From Streptomyces radicis (GTDB lineage: Bacteria > Actinomycetota > Actinomycetes > Streptomycetales > Streptomycetaceae): 64,000 nucleotides of DNA. The notes under the pieces are model-generated. The model made no database searches and was not told where the DNA came from. It worked only from the letters and a program-made list of their open reading frames with translations. Location: the NCBI RefSeq assembly GCF_003626575.1, contig NZ_RBDY01000012.1, positions 1-64,000 of the forward strand, given 5' to 3'. The position numbers and the translations under genes were made by a program. Below, one piece after another: positions 31,808-39,771 of this stretch (within the stretch, counting starts at the first letter, position 1; each line of letters begins with the position of its first letter).

Positions 31808-32764
31808 TCATGCCTGGAACACCCGCATCCCGGCCGGGAAGATGAGAAAGATCAAAAAGCCCATGCACAGCAGGAGTTGGGCGATGAGCATCGACTGCGA
31901 CTTCTCGCCCGCGCTGCCCTCGATCTCGCCGAGCTCGCGGTGGCGCATCGTCTCGGCGCGCGCGGAGAGCGAGGCGCGGACCTTGGCGCCGTCGTCCGCG
32001 ACCAGGGCGAGCGAGGCGGAGAGGTCCTTGAGCTCGTCGACGCCGACCTCGTCGCCGAGCCGCCCGAGCGCCTGCCACTGGGTGAGCCCGGTGATCCGCG
32101 CGTCGGCCAGCGCGCTGCGGATGCGGCGCAGCGCCCAGCCGTCGCTGACCTCGGCCGCGGCCTTGAGCGCCTCGGGCAGGCCGCGGCCCCCCGCCAGGCT
32201 CATGGCGACCAGGTCGAGATAGGCGGCCACGACGCGGCGGAAGTCGCGCCGCATGGCCTTGGCGTCGCGCCGCACCTCGACGTCGGGCAGGAAGAAGAAC
32301 CCGGCGGCGAACGCGAGCGCGAGCCAGACGGGGACCACGGGGCTCGCGCCCATGCCGAGCATCCAGCCGAGGGAGAAGAGGAACGGGCCGAAGAAGAGGC
32401 CGGTCGCGGCCAGCACGACCTTGGTGGCCAGGAACGACTCCCACGTCCTGTCGAGCAGGGCGAGGTCGGCGCGCAACGACCGCTGCTCCCAGCCGCGTTG
32501 GACATACAGCTCGGCCAGGCGGCTCCCGGTGCGCTCGCGCAGCTCGGCCAGCCGACCGGTCGCGCCACCCGGCGTGCCCGGCGCGCCCGAGGGCGCGGAG
32601 GGTGTCAGGGGGGCACCCACGCTGCCGCGCGCGCGGAGCGCATCCACCCGCGCGACCGTGGAGACCGGGCCCCTGCGGGTCGGCAGCAGCGCCCTGACCA
32701 GGGCGTAGACGCCGAGCCCGAAGAGGGCGCCGACCAGGACCGCGGTGGTGATGTCGGAGTTCAC
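31808..32764 (-). CDS. TadC-like type II/IV secretion inner membrane protein
   Basis: A 318-residue GspF-domain protein. Transmembrane segments include ITTAVLVGALFGLGVYALV at the start, VLAATGLFFGPFLFSLGWML, VWLALAFAAGFFFLP and SMLIAQLLLCMGFLIFLIFP at the end. The cytoplasmic T2SSF part is YLDLVAMSLAGGRGLPEALKAA. In Tad systems TadB and TadC form the membrane platform for the ATPase TadA. GTG 32764 overlaps the tadB stop as GTGA. Confidence 0.88.
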   Translation of the reverse strand: MNSDITTAVLVGALFGLGVYALVRALLPTRRGPVSTVARVDALRARGSVGAPLTPSAPSGAPGTPGGATGRLAELRERTGSRLAELYVQRGWEQRSLRADLALLDRTWESFLATKVVLAATGLFFGPFLFSLGWMLGMGASPVVPVWLALAFAAGFFFLPDVEVRRDAKAMRRDFRRVVAAYLDLVAMSLAGGRGLPEALKAAAEVSDGWALRRIRSALADARITGLTQWQALGRLGDEVGVDELKDLSASLALVADDGAKVRASLSARAETMRHRELGEIEGSAGEKSQSMLIAQLLLCMGFLIFLIFPAGMRVFQA

Positions 32765-33741
32765 GCGCGGGCTCCCTTCGAGGGTCGCTCCGTGGGCCGC
32801 CTCGCGACGTCGGGCCGCTGCGGCCCGTCGGGCAGCGCGTCATCGCGCGGGCGCAGCGCCGTCTCGGGGCGGCCCCGGGTGAGAAAGCGCTCGGGCAGCT
32901 CGATCCTGGCCAGGCGCCGCATCCACCAGAACCCGAGCCCGAAGAGTCCGCACACCACGGCGAGCACGGCCTGCCCGAGCGGGTCGCCGAAGGGCTCGAC
33001 GAAGTCCCGGTTGAAGACGGCGAGTCCGAGGGGGAACGCCACGCTCACGCCCACGACGATCTGCACGCTGCGGCGCGTGGAGGCGCGTTGGGCCAGCACG
33101 CGCTGGCGCATGTCGACCTCCTCGCGCGCCGACTTGGCCAGCGCGCCGAGCACCTCGCGCAGACCGGGGCCGCGCAGGCGGGCGTTGAGGATGAGGGAGG
33201 CGACGATGACGTCGGCCGACGAGTCGTCGAGCTCGTCGGCGAACTCCTGGAGCGCGTCGGGCAGCGGGGTGCGGGCGCGCAGCCGGTCGACCAGGTTGTT
33301 CAACGGGCCGCGCAGCGCGGGCGCCGCGGCGCGGGCGGAGGCGGGGATGGCCTGTTCGAGGCCGACCGCGCCCGCGATGGTGTCGCGCAGCGACTCGGTC
33401 CACCCGGCCAGGGCCTCGACGCGGCGCATCCCGGCCCGCTCCTCGGCGGCGCCGCCGAACAGCCGGTCCCAGGTGAACGCCAGCAGCGCGGCGGCCAGGG
33501 CGGCGACGGGCCAGCGGGTCAGCAGCAGGACCAGCAGGGCGACGCCCGCGGCGACGGTGCCGCGGCGGCCGAAGAACGCCACGACCTCCGCGCGTCTTCG
33601 CTGCCGCCCGGCGCGCTCCTCGGGGGAGCGCGGGGGCAGGCCGCGGATCGCCGCGATCAGCAGGGCGAGGCCGCCGCCGACCGCGACCCCGCACAGCAGG
33701 GCGAGCGCGAACGCGGGCGAGAAGACGCCGCTCCCGTTCAT
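32761..33741 (-). CDS. TadB-like type II/IV secretion inner membrane protein
   Basis: A 326-residue GspF-domain protein with N-terminal helices (FALALLCGVAVGGGLALLIA; VAAGVALLVLLLTRWPVAAL), a cytoplasmic T2SSF domain (WTESLRDTIAGAVGLEQAIP, LRGPGLREVLGALAKSAREE), and C-terminal helices (VQIVVGVSVAFPLGLAVF; AVLAVVCGLFGLGFWW). It pairs with the adjacent TadC-like protein. It lies 7 bases downstream of the ATPase gene. Confidence 0.88.
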   Translation of the reverse strand: MNGSGVFSPAFALALLCGVAVGGGLALLIAAIRGLPPRSPEERAGRQRRRAEVVAFFGRRGTVAAGVALLVLLLTRWPVAALAAALLAFTWDRLFGGAAEERAGMRRVEALAGWTESLRDTIAGAVGLEQAIPASARAAAPALRGPLNNLVDRLRARTPLPDALQEFADELDDSSADVIVASLILNARLRGPGLREVLGALAKSAREEVDMRQRVLAQRASTRRSVQIVVGVSVAFPLGLAVFNRDFVEPFGDPLGQAVLAVVCGLFGLGFWWMRRLARIELPERFLTRGRPETALRPRDDALPDGPQRPDVARRPTERPSKGARA

Positions 33742-33748
33742 CGGCCGC

Positions 33749-35050
33749 TCACCCCCATCCGCCGCGGTAGCCGTACTGCGCCAGCTCGTCGGCGCACGAC
33801 AGGGCGGCGTGCGCCCTGGTCACGCCGTCCGCGCCCTCGGCGAACACCTCGCTCGACAGCACGCGCCCGTCCACGCCGTTGACCTCGCGGACCGAGGAGA
33901 CGAAGCGCCGCAGCCTGCCGCCCTGGGTATAGGTGTTGCGCCGCTCGATGAAGACGACGAAATTGACCGCGCCCGCGATGAGCATCTGGCTGGCCTCGAT
34001 CGGCAGCCGCTCGCCGGCCTGGAGGGCATAGGTGGAGATGCGGTTGAACACCTCGTGCGAGCTGTTGGCGTGGATCGTGGAGAGCGAGCCGTCGTTGCCC
34101 TGCGACATGGCGTTGAGCATGGTGACGATCTCGTCGCCCAGCACCTCACCGACGATGACGCGTGAGGGGTTCATGCGCAGCGAGCGGCGCACCAGGTCGG
34201 CCATGCCGATGGCGCCCTGGCCCTCGGAGTTGGGCAGCCGCTCCTCCAACGCCACGACATTCGGGTGGAGTTCGGGGAACTGGTCGAGGCCGAGCTCCAG
34301 GGCGCGCTCGACGGTGATCAGCCGCTCTTCGGGCGGGATCTCGTTGGCCGACGCCCGCAGCAGGGTGGTCTTCCCCGCGTTGGTGGCCCCGGCGATCATG
34401 ATGTTCTTGCGGGCCCTGACGGCGGCGGTCATGAACGATCCCAGCTCGGGGGTGAGCGTGCCGTTGCCGACCAGGTCGGCGAGGAACACCTTGCCGAGGC
34501 GGGCGCGGCGGATGGAGAGCGCGGGGCGGCGCGTGACGTCCATGACCGCGGAGAGGCGCGAGCCGTCGGGCAGCCGAAGGTCGAGCTGGGGGTTGGCGGA
34601 GTCGAAGGGCCGGGAGGAGAGCCCCGAGTAGGCGCCGAGTATCTGGATCAGCTCGACCAGCTCCTCGTCGCTCTCGGCGACGGGCGCGCCGCGCTCCTCG
34701 CGGCCGTCGGCGTAGCCGATGAACACGTGGTCGTAGCCGTTGACGTCAATGTTCTCCACGTCGGGGTCGTCGAGCAGCGGCTGGAGCCGCCCCACGCCGA
34801 AGAGCGCGGCGTGCACGGCGGAGGCGTAGCCCTCCTCGGCCCGCGCGTCCAACGGCGCCCTGCCCTCGGCGATCTCGGCGCGCGCGTACTCCTCGAGCAC
34901 CTGGGCGATGACGGCCCGCGCGTAGTGGCGCTCGTCCTCGGACGTCATCGGCCGCACGCCGCTGGCCTGGTCGATGCGCCGCTGCTCGGCGATGCGGTCC
35001 CCTGCCTCCTGCCTGAACCGCTTCACGAGCTGGTGGTTGACCTCGCTCAT
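33749..35050 (-). CDS. tadA: TadA/CpaF-type pilus assembly ATPase
   Basis: A 433-residue hexameric motor ATPase of the secretion ATPase superfamily. Walker A is GATNAGKTTLL, the Asp box ITVERALELGLDQFPELHPN, Walker B region SRVIVGEVLGDEIVTMLNAM, and the His box STIHANSS. The N-terminal region contains GVGRLQPLLDDPDVENIDVNG, typical of CpaF. It powers Flp pilus assembly from the inner face of the membrane with TadB and TadC. ATG at 35050 overlaps the preceding gene stop as ATGA. Confidence 0.95.
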   Translation of the reverse strand: MSEVNHQLVKRFRQEAGDRIAEQRRIDQASGVRPMTSEDERHYARAVIAQVLEEYARAEIAEGRAPLDARAEEGYASAVHAALFGVGRLQPLLDDPDVENIDVNGYDHVFIGYADGREERGAPVAESDEELVELIQILGAYSGLSSRPFDSANPQLDLRLPDGSRLSAVMDVTRRPALSIRRARLGKVFLADLVGNGTLTPELGSFMTAAVRARKNIMIAGATNAGKTTLLRASANEIPPEERLITVERALELGLDQFPELHPNVVALEERLPNSEGQGAIGMADLVRRSLRMNPSRVIVGEVLGDEIVTMLNAMSQGNDGSLSTIHANSSHEVFNRISTYALQAGERLPIEASQMLIAGAVNFVVFIERRNTYTQGGRLRRFVSSVREVNGVDGRVLSSEVFAEGADGVTRAHAALSCADELAQYGYRGGWG

Positions 35051-35988
35051 CCCCCGGCCCCCGGACCGTGGTTCGGCGCGGGCGGACCGTACGTCGGCGC
35101 GGGCGGGCCATACGTCGAGGCGGGCGGGCCATACGTCGGCGCGGGCGGACCGTATGTCGGGGCTGGCGGTGTCGAGGGTGGCACCAGCTCGGCGCGGTAC
35201 GTCCCGTGCAGGTCGGCGACCACCTTGCGGGCCGAGCGCACCAGCAGCGACCGGTCGAGGCGCCCGCGCCGCCGCCCCGCCAACTGCTCGGCCCCGACGG
35301 CGTCCTCGGCTATGAGCCCCACGACGGACGAGCCGCTGCCCGAGGCGATCAGCATCTCGTTGACCTGCCCGGCGATCCGGCCGCCCGACTGCGCGTCGGC
35401 GATCAGCAGCACGCCGATCCTCGGCAGCGCCAACTGCGCGGTGCCGCGCCCCTGTCCGTGCAGCTTGGTGCGCAACGCGGCGGCGCGGTCGCGGACATGC
35501 GCGATGCTCTCCGGCCGCACACGGCTGACCAGCAGCAGCACGGCCGCGTGCGGCAGCAGCGCGAGCAGCGGCGAACCGGCGTCGAGGCGACCGCAGTCGG
35601 CGAGCACGTCGGCCGCCGCGTCCTGGTGCGGGGACTGCGCCAGCTCGGCGAACGCCCGCCCCAGCGCGCCCCATTGACCCGCGAGGCCGCCCGCCTGGTC
35701 GGACGCCGCAAGCCCCACGAGCACGTCGAGCCCGCCCGAGACGCGCTGCGCGTGATCCCACAACTGCTCGGCGGCGATGCCCCGTCGGGCCGTCGCGGCC
35801 AGCGACAGCATGCCCGTGCCGGGGTCGAGCGGCCGCCCGCCCTCGCCCACCGACCGGTACACCAGGTCGCCGCCCGCCGGGTCGGTCTCGGCCAGCAGCA
35901 CGCGGCGCGGCCACAGCGCGGCCAGGGCCACGGCCGTGGTGGTGACGCCCGGTGCCCCCTTGTCCGCGGCCAACGCGATCAACGCCAT
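35047..35988 (-). CDS. TadZ/CpaE-like MinD-type ATPase
   Basis: A 313-residue P-loop protein. It begins MALIALAADKGAPGVTTTAVALA, a deviant Walker A of the ParA/MinD kind (KGAPGVTTT), with LLAETDPAGGDLVYR and ADVLADCGRLDAGSP for the nucleotide site. TadZ/CpaE proteins place the Tad machinery in the cell. The C-terminal 36 residues are five heptads close to P-P-A-P-T-Y-G (DNA repeats 35063-35167), which is not usual for the family and could be a flexible binding tail. Confidence 0.85.
   Translation of the reverse strand: MALIALAADKGAPGVTTTAVALAALWPRRVLLAETDPAGGDLVYRSVGEGGRPLDPGTGMLSLAATARRGIAAEQLWDHAQRVSGGLDVLVGLAASDQAGGLAGQWGALGRAFAELAQSPHQDAAADVLADCGRLDAGSPLLALLPHAAVLLLVSRVRPESIAHVRDRAAALRTKLHGQGRGTAQLALPRIGVLLIADAQSGGRIAGQVNEMLIASGSGSSVVGLIAEDAVGAEQLAGRRRGRLDRSLLVRSARKVVADLHGTYRAELVPPSTPPAPTYGPPAPTYGPPASTYGPPAPTYGPPAPNHGPGAGG
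35063..35167. repeat. five 21-bp tandem repeats encoding PPAPTYG
   Basis: Five units of 21 bases, close to ggaccgtacgtcggcgcgggc, at 35063-35083, 35084-35104, 35105-35125, 35126-35146 and 35147-35167. They encode the Pro-Tyr heptads at the C-terminus of the TadZ-like protein and are diverged at the two ends. Confidence 0.9.
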
Positions 35989-36007
35989 GGGCCTGCCCCT
36001 TCCCGGC

Positions 36008-36730
36008 TCACTCGCCCGGGGGCGCGACGATGACGAGGGACACCTCGCCGTTCGACGCCGCGCGCGTCAGGGCCGCCGCGTCGTCGGCGCCGACCCTCAG
36101 GGTCACGGGGAGCGCGCTGTTGCCGCCCCCGCCGTCGCCGTCGTGCACCGCGGCGACGGTGGCCGGGTCCGCGATCACGTCGTCGCTGATCGGCGGGGGA
36201 GCGCTCTCCGAGGTCTCGTCGCCCGAGCCTGGCGCGTCGTCGTCGCCCACCCAGTAGGCGGCGACGGTGTCGCCCGCCGCCAACCCCGAGGGGTACTGGC
36301 CGGGTTGGAGCGAGACGCCGACCAGCACCTCGTCCTGCGGCAGCGACGCCTCGCCGGTGAGCATCTCGCCGACGAGCACGGTGCCGGGCACCAGGTCGGT
36401 GACGGACCGCAGGTCATCGGCCACCTGTGAACGCTGGCCCCATGGCACATAGTTCACCGCGGAGTCCTCGGCGACCAGCACCGACTCCATGGCCGACTCG
36501 GGAATCCGCTCTCCCGCGGGCACGCGTTCGGTGATCCGCACGGCCTCGACGCGGTCGCCCGCGCGCAGCACGAGCACGGTGGCGCCCAGCGCCCCGGCCA
36601 GCACGAGCAGCGCGGCGAGCGCCGCGAGCGCGGGCCTGCGTTCGCGCGGCGGCGTGGGCAACCGCTCTCCCGGAACGGCCCCCGCAGCCATGGACGTCCG
36701 CGCGGCGGAAGCGCGGTCCTGAGTCCTCAT
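36008..36730 (-). CDS. SAF-domain protein, CpaB/RcpC-like
   Basis: A 240-residue protein with one transmembrane helix (PALAALAALLVLAGALGATVLVL, about residues 34-56), then a SAF domain (AVRITERVPAGERIPESAM, LVPGTVLVGEMLTGEASLP) exposed outside the membrane. In Tad loci the SAF protein CpaB/RcpC helps secretin or pilus assembly; here there is no secretin, so a cell-wall role is inferred. It is the first gene of the leftward Tad operon, ATG at 36730 with AGAAGAG upstream. Confidence 0.85.
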   Translation of the reverse strand: MRTQDRASAARTSMAAGAVPGERLPTPPRERRPALAALAALLVLAGALGATVLVLRAGDRVEAVRITERVPAGERIPESAMESVLVAEDSAVNYVPWGQRSQVADDLRSVTDLVPGTVLVGEMLTGEASLPQDEVLVGVSLQPGQYPSGLAAGDTVAAYWVGDDDAPGSGDETSESAPPPISDDVIADPATVAAVHDGDGGGGNSALPVTLRVGADDAAALTRAASNGEVSLVIVAPPGE

Positions 36731-36841
36731 GCGTTCACTCTTCTCGACCCCCGAGTCGACCCCCGTGCGGCCAGGTGACAACGGCCGCGCCCGAACTTAT
36801 CAGCCACTTCTGACCGCCTTCAACGGCCGGATTCCACCGCA

Positions 36842-37762
36842 TCACCCGGCTCCGAGGTGGCGCAGGCTGTTCATCACGCTCTCGATGGTCGCGTCGTCCA
36901 GCGCGTCGGGATGCCCCGTGTCGGCCACCAGGACCCAGGTGGCCTGGTCGCCCTCGCCGGTCACATAGGAGACGGTGACGACGCGCCCGTCGCTCGTCCC
37001 GCACTCGTCCCTCGGGTTGTCGGGGGCGCCGGTGACGGTGGCCGTGGCGGTGTGCCCGACCAGGCCGTGCTCGCTCTCGAACGGCTCGGCCTCCGTCACC
37101 TGGATGTCACCCTGCTCGCCCTGGTCGTAGGCGGCGACGGCCCACGCGCCCGCCTCGGTCACGGCCGACTCCTCGGTCGAGGTGTGCCCGGGGCCCTGCG
37201 CGCTCCTGGTCCCGGCCATCGCGCGGAAGCTCAGCCCGTCCTCGTCCTCGGGGCACCAGCCCTCCTGGTAGAGCGCGGTCCCCGCGACGGCGATGTCCGG
37301 GATGTAGTCGCTCTCCTCGCCCTCGGCCAGGATCTCGTAACCGACGACGAAGTCGTCCGAGCCGACGTTCCACCCGTCGGGCGGGACGTCGAACGCGTTG
37401 AGGCGCGTGGTGTTGGTCTGCACCTGCCAGTCCGGGGCGACGACGGGGTCAGGGGTCTCGATCGCCGAGCCGCGCGGGTCGTCGGGCGCGGCGGACGGCT
37501 CGTCCGAGGGGCTCGGCTCGGCGCTCGCGCTGGGCTCGGCCACCGGCTCGTCCTCGTCGTCGGCGCCGCCGAAGAACAGCCGGCCGCCGACCGCGAGAGC
37601 GGCGAGACACAGCGCCGTCAGGGCGACGACGAGGGCGATCGCCCGCTTCCCCGGCCCCCTCCCACCGGGCGCGGGCCGCTGCCCCACGGGCCCGAACCCG
37701 CTCGGCTCGGTCGGCGCGGAGTGATATCCGGGTCGCAGGTAGGGGTTGTCGTCCGACGTCAT
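36842..37762 (-). CDS. membrane-anchored extracytoplasmic protein of unknown function
   Basis: A 306-residue protein: a cytoplasmic Pro-Gly-rich tail (NPYLRPGYHSAPTEP), one transmembrane helix (AIALVVALTALCLAALAVGG), an acidic Ser-Pro linker (residues about 65-100), and an extracytoplasmic domain with VPPDGWNVGSDDFVVGYE, GWCPEDEDGLSFRAMAGT and a C-terminal DDATIESVMNSLRHLG. The layout is common among actinomycete proteins of unknown function, possibly the DUF8017 group. It could belong with the Tad operon, which starts 111 bases downstream on the same strand, but no evidence links it functionally. Confidence 0.78.
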   Translation of the reverse strand: MTSDDNPYLRPGYHSAPTEPSGFGPVGQRPAPGGRGPGKRAIALVVALTALCLAALAVGGRLFFGGADDEDEPVAEPSASAEPSPSDEPSAAPDDPRGSAIETPDPVVAPDWQVQTNTTRLNAFDVPPDGWNVGSDDFVVGYEILAEGEESDYIPDIAVAGTALYQEGWCPEDEDGLSFRAMAGTRSAQGPGHTSTEESAVTEAGAWAVAAYDQGEQGDIQVTEAEPFESEHGLVGHTATATVTGAPDNPRDECGTSDGRVVTVSYVTGEGDQATWVLVADTGHPDALDDATIESVMNSLRHLGAG

Positions 37763-37906
37763 GCGCACGACGGTAGGGCCGCCCCACGCCATGGCACCAC
37801 GCGGTCCTTGGCACTGCTACCGACTTGGAACAGTGCCGAGTCCGTTCAGCGCCACACCGGCGGGTCCCCGCCCCAACGGGTCGGCGGCGTTCATGGCGCA
37901 GCTCCG

Positions 37907-38326
37907 CTAACGCCGCTGCGCGAAGCGCAGGAGGTTCCCCGCCGGGTCGCGGAACGCGCAGTCGCGGACGCCGTAGGGCTGGTCCATCGGCTCCTGGACC
38001 ACCTCGCCGCCGATGCGCGCGATGCGGTCGAACGTCGCGTCGCAGTCGTCCGTCGCGAAGATCACGCCGCGCAGCGCGCCCTTGGCCAGCAGCTCGGCCA
38101 TCACGCGGCGGTCGGCGGGCGACGCGCCGACGTTCACGCCGGGGGGCTCGAGAACGATGTCCACGTCGGGCTGCGCCGGGGCGCCCACGGTGACCCAGCG
38201 CATGTCCTCGAAGACCACGTCGTTGCGGACCTCGAGGCCGAGGCCGTCGCGGTAGAAGGCGAGCGCCGCGTCATGGTCGTTCACAGAGATGAAGCACTGC
38301 GACAGCGTGATGTCCATATCGGTCAC
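37907..38326 (-). CDS. VOC/glyoxalase family protein
   Basis: A 139-residue vicinal-oxygen-chelate protein with two beta-alpha-beta-beta-beta halves: ITLSQCFISVNDHDAALAFYRDGLGLEVRND and LRGVIFATDDCDATFDRIARIGGEVVQEP, ending CAFRDPAGNLLRFAQ with the family's terminal metal-side Glu/Asp region altered. It is coupled to the AraC-like gene: the AraC stop (38328-38330) is one base from the GTG at 38326. The likely role is detoxification or resistance chemistry under that regulator. Confidence 0.88.
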   Translation of the reverse strand: MTDMDITLSQCFISVNDHDAALAFYRDGLGLEVRNDVVFEDMRWVTVGAPAQPDVDIVLEPPGVNVGASPADRRVMAELLAKGALRGVIFATDDCDATFDRIARIGGEVVQEPMDQPYGVRDCAFRDPAGNLLRFAQRR

Positions 38327-38327
38327 A

Positions 38328-38720
38328 CTATGTCCGGACCGGTCGGGTGGCGTTCTTGACCACGCAGGGCGGGATGGCGGCCGCCGCCGAGTGGTCGCGG
38401 GCCCGGTAGGCGCTGGGCGACTCGCCCACCAGCTCCGTGAACCGGCTGCTGAACGAGCCGAGCGACGTGGCGCCCACGGCCATGCAGACCTCGGTGACCG
38501 ACAGGTCGCCCCGCCGCAGCAGGGCCTTGGCCCGCTCGACGCGCCGCGTCATCAGGTGCTGGTACGGGCTCTCGCCGAACGCCGCGCGGAAGGCGCGCGA
38601 GAAGTGGCCCGGCGACATGAGCGCGTCACGGGCCAGCGTCGGGACGTCGAGCGGCTGGGCGTAGTCCCGGTCCATCCGATCCCGCGCCCGCCGCAACCGC
38701 ACCAGGTCGTCGATCTCCAC
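38328..38720 (-). CDS. short AraC-type HTH regulator
   Basis: A 130-residue protein that is essentially only the AraC DNA-binding domain (LDVPTLARDALMSPGHFSRAF, ESPYQHLMTRRVERAKALLR, VTEVCMAVGATSLGSFSSRF). There is no sensor domain. AraC-only regulators beside VOC proteins are a common pair in actinomycetes. GTG at 38720. It probably regulates its own operon and the VOC gene. Confidence 0.88.
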   Translation of the reverse strand: MEIDDLVRLRRARDRMDRDYAQPLDVPTLARDALMSPGHFSRAFRAAFGESPYQHLMTRRVERAKALLRRGDLSVTEVCMAVGATSLGSFSSRFTELVGESPSAYRARDHSAAAAIPPCVVKNATRPVRT

Positions 38721-38878
38721 GCCCCCAGTATCGCCCCCGCCACGGACCCCGACCCCGGGACCGACCCCGACACCCGTTCTACCCAGGCCCCCGGGAGAGC
38801 GGTTCCTGTGGCGTCCCCGGGGGCGGAGCTGGGATGCTGGCGTGCGGACGGGATGACCGGGGCTGGAAGGAGTGGACC

Positions 38879-39520
38879 ATGGCGTACTCGACCCGCATGG
38901 CCGCCGCTCTGTCCGGAGCCACGGTCGGGCAGCTGCGCACGTGGCGGCAGGATCGGGGGAACGGGCCCGTGCTCCGCCCCGAGCTGGCGGCCAAGCCCGC
39001 GCTGTACTCGTTCAGGGACGTGGTGGCGCTCCGTGCCTTCGCGGTCCTCCGTCAGGACGTGTCGCTCCAGAAGATCCGCAAGGCTCTGGCCACGCTCAAG
39101 CGGTTCGGGGAGGTGGAGCACCTGTCCAGCTATTCCCTCGTGGCCGAGGGCGATTCCATCGTCCTCGTGGGCGACGAGGGCGAGGACCACGCCACCGACC
39201 TCGTCAAGCACCCGGGGCAGCGGGTGATCGCGACCATGGCCGACATCCTCGAGGAGTTCGCTCCCCGGGCGGGGGTCGTCGTTCCGCACCTTCTGCGGCC
39301 CAAGCGGCACGTCAGCGTCGACCCCGGGACGCAAGGCGGACAGCCGGTGATCGTCGGCACCCGCGTCCCCTTCGACGCCGTCGCCGAGCTGGTCGAGGAC
39401 GGCATCCCGCCCGAGAAGATCGCCGACTACTACCCAGGCGTGACGGCGGACGCCGCCCGCGACGCGGTCTCCTTCGCCCTGTACGTGGACAGCTACAGCC
39501 CGGGACCGCGCGCCGCCTGA
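38879..39520 (+). CDS. DUF433 antitoxin with MerR-like N-terminus
   Basis: A 213-residue protein. Residues 1-70 resemble a winged MerR-type DNA-binding region (TRMAAALSGATVGQLRTWR, LYSFRDVVALRAFAVLR), and the C-terminal 60 residues are a DUF433 helix-turn-helix (GGQPVIVGTRVPFDAVAELV, PEKIADYYPGVTADAARDAV). DUF433 proteins are VapB45-like antitoxins paired with DUF5615 PIN-like toxins. GGAAGGAG precedes the ATG. The stop overlaps the next start as TGATG, the normal toxin-antitoxin arrangement, but the toxin is truncated. Confidence 0.87.
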   Translation: MAYSTRMAAALSGATVGQLRTWRQDRGNGPVLRPELAAKPALYSFRDVVALRAFAVLRQDVSLQKIRKALATLKRFGEVEHLSSYSLVAEGDSIVLVGDEGEDHATDLVKHPGQRVIATMADILEEFAPRAGVVVPHLLRPKRHVSVDPGTQGGQPVIVGTRVPFDAVAELVEDGIPPEKIADYYPGVTADAARDAVSFALYVDSYSPGPRAA

Positions 39521-39771
39521 TGCGAATCCTGATCGACGAGAACGTCCCGGTGCAGATGCTGGAAATGCTCAGACGGCTGCTGCCCGAGCACGAGGTGCGC
39601 CACGTCAGCGAGATCAAGTGGGCGGGCAATGGTGGATCCCTCCGCCTCACCACCGCGCTACTGGCCGCGCTAGGCGGCCGCACCAACCCCGCCCCAGGAA
39701 CGCCGGACGCCCCCCGCCTTCCCGGCGAGGGGCGTCGTGGCAGGGCCGCCGTTACGGGGCAGGGGTCGTGA
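39520..39771 (+). pseudogene. truncated DUF5615 PIN-like toxin
   Basis: The ORF starts MRILIDENVPVQMLEMLRRL and continues EHEVRHVSEIKWAG, the canonical first 37 residues of DUF5615 (VapC45-like) toxins with the acidic DEN motif. From about residue 38 the sequence is unrelated and Pro-Arg-Gly rich, and it overlaps both a terminator hairpin and the eccC 3' end. Complete toxins are near 110 residues and carry a second acidic motif, F-V-T-x-D, which is absent. The toxin is therefore inferred to be inactive, cut by a deletion next to eccC. Confidence 0.72.
39706..39736. terminator. bidirectional terminator between toxin remnant and eccC
   Basis: Eight-base arms gacgcccc (39706-39713) and ggggcgtc (39729-39736) with a 15-base loop that itself pairs (ccgcc/ggcg). 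It lies 16 bases beyond the eccC stop, where rightward and leftward transcripts meet. Confidence 0.6.
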
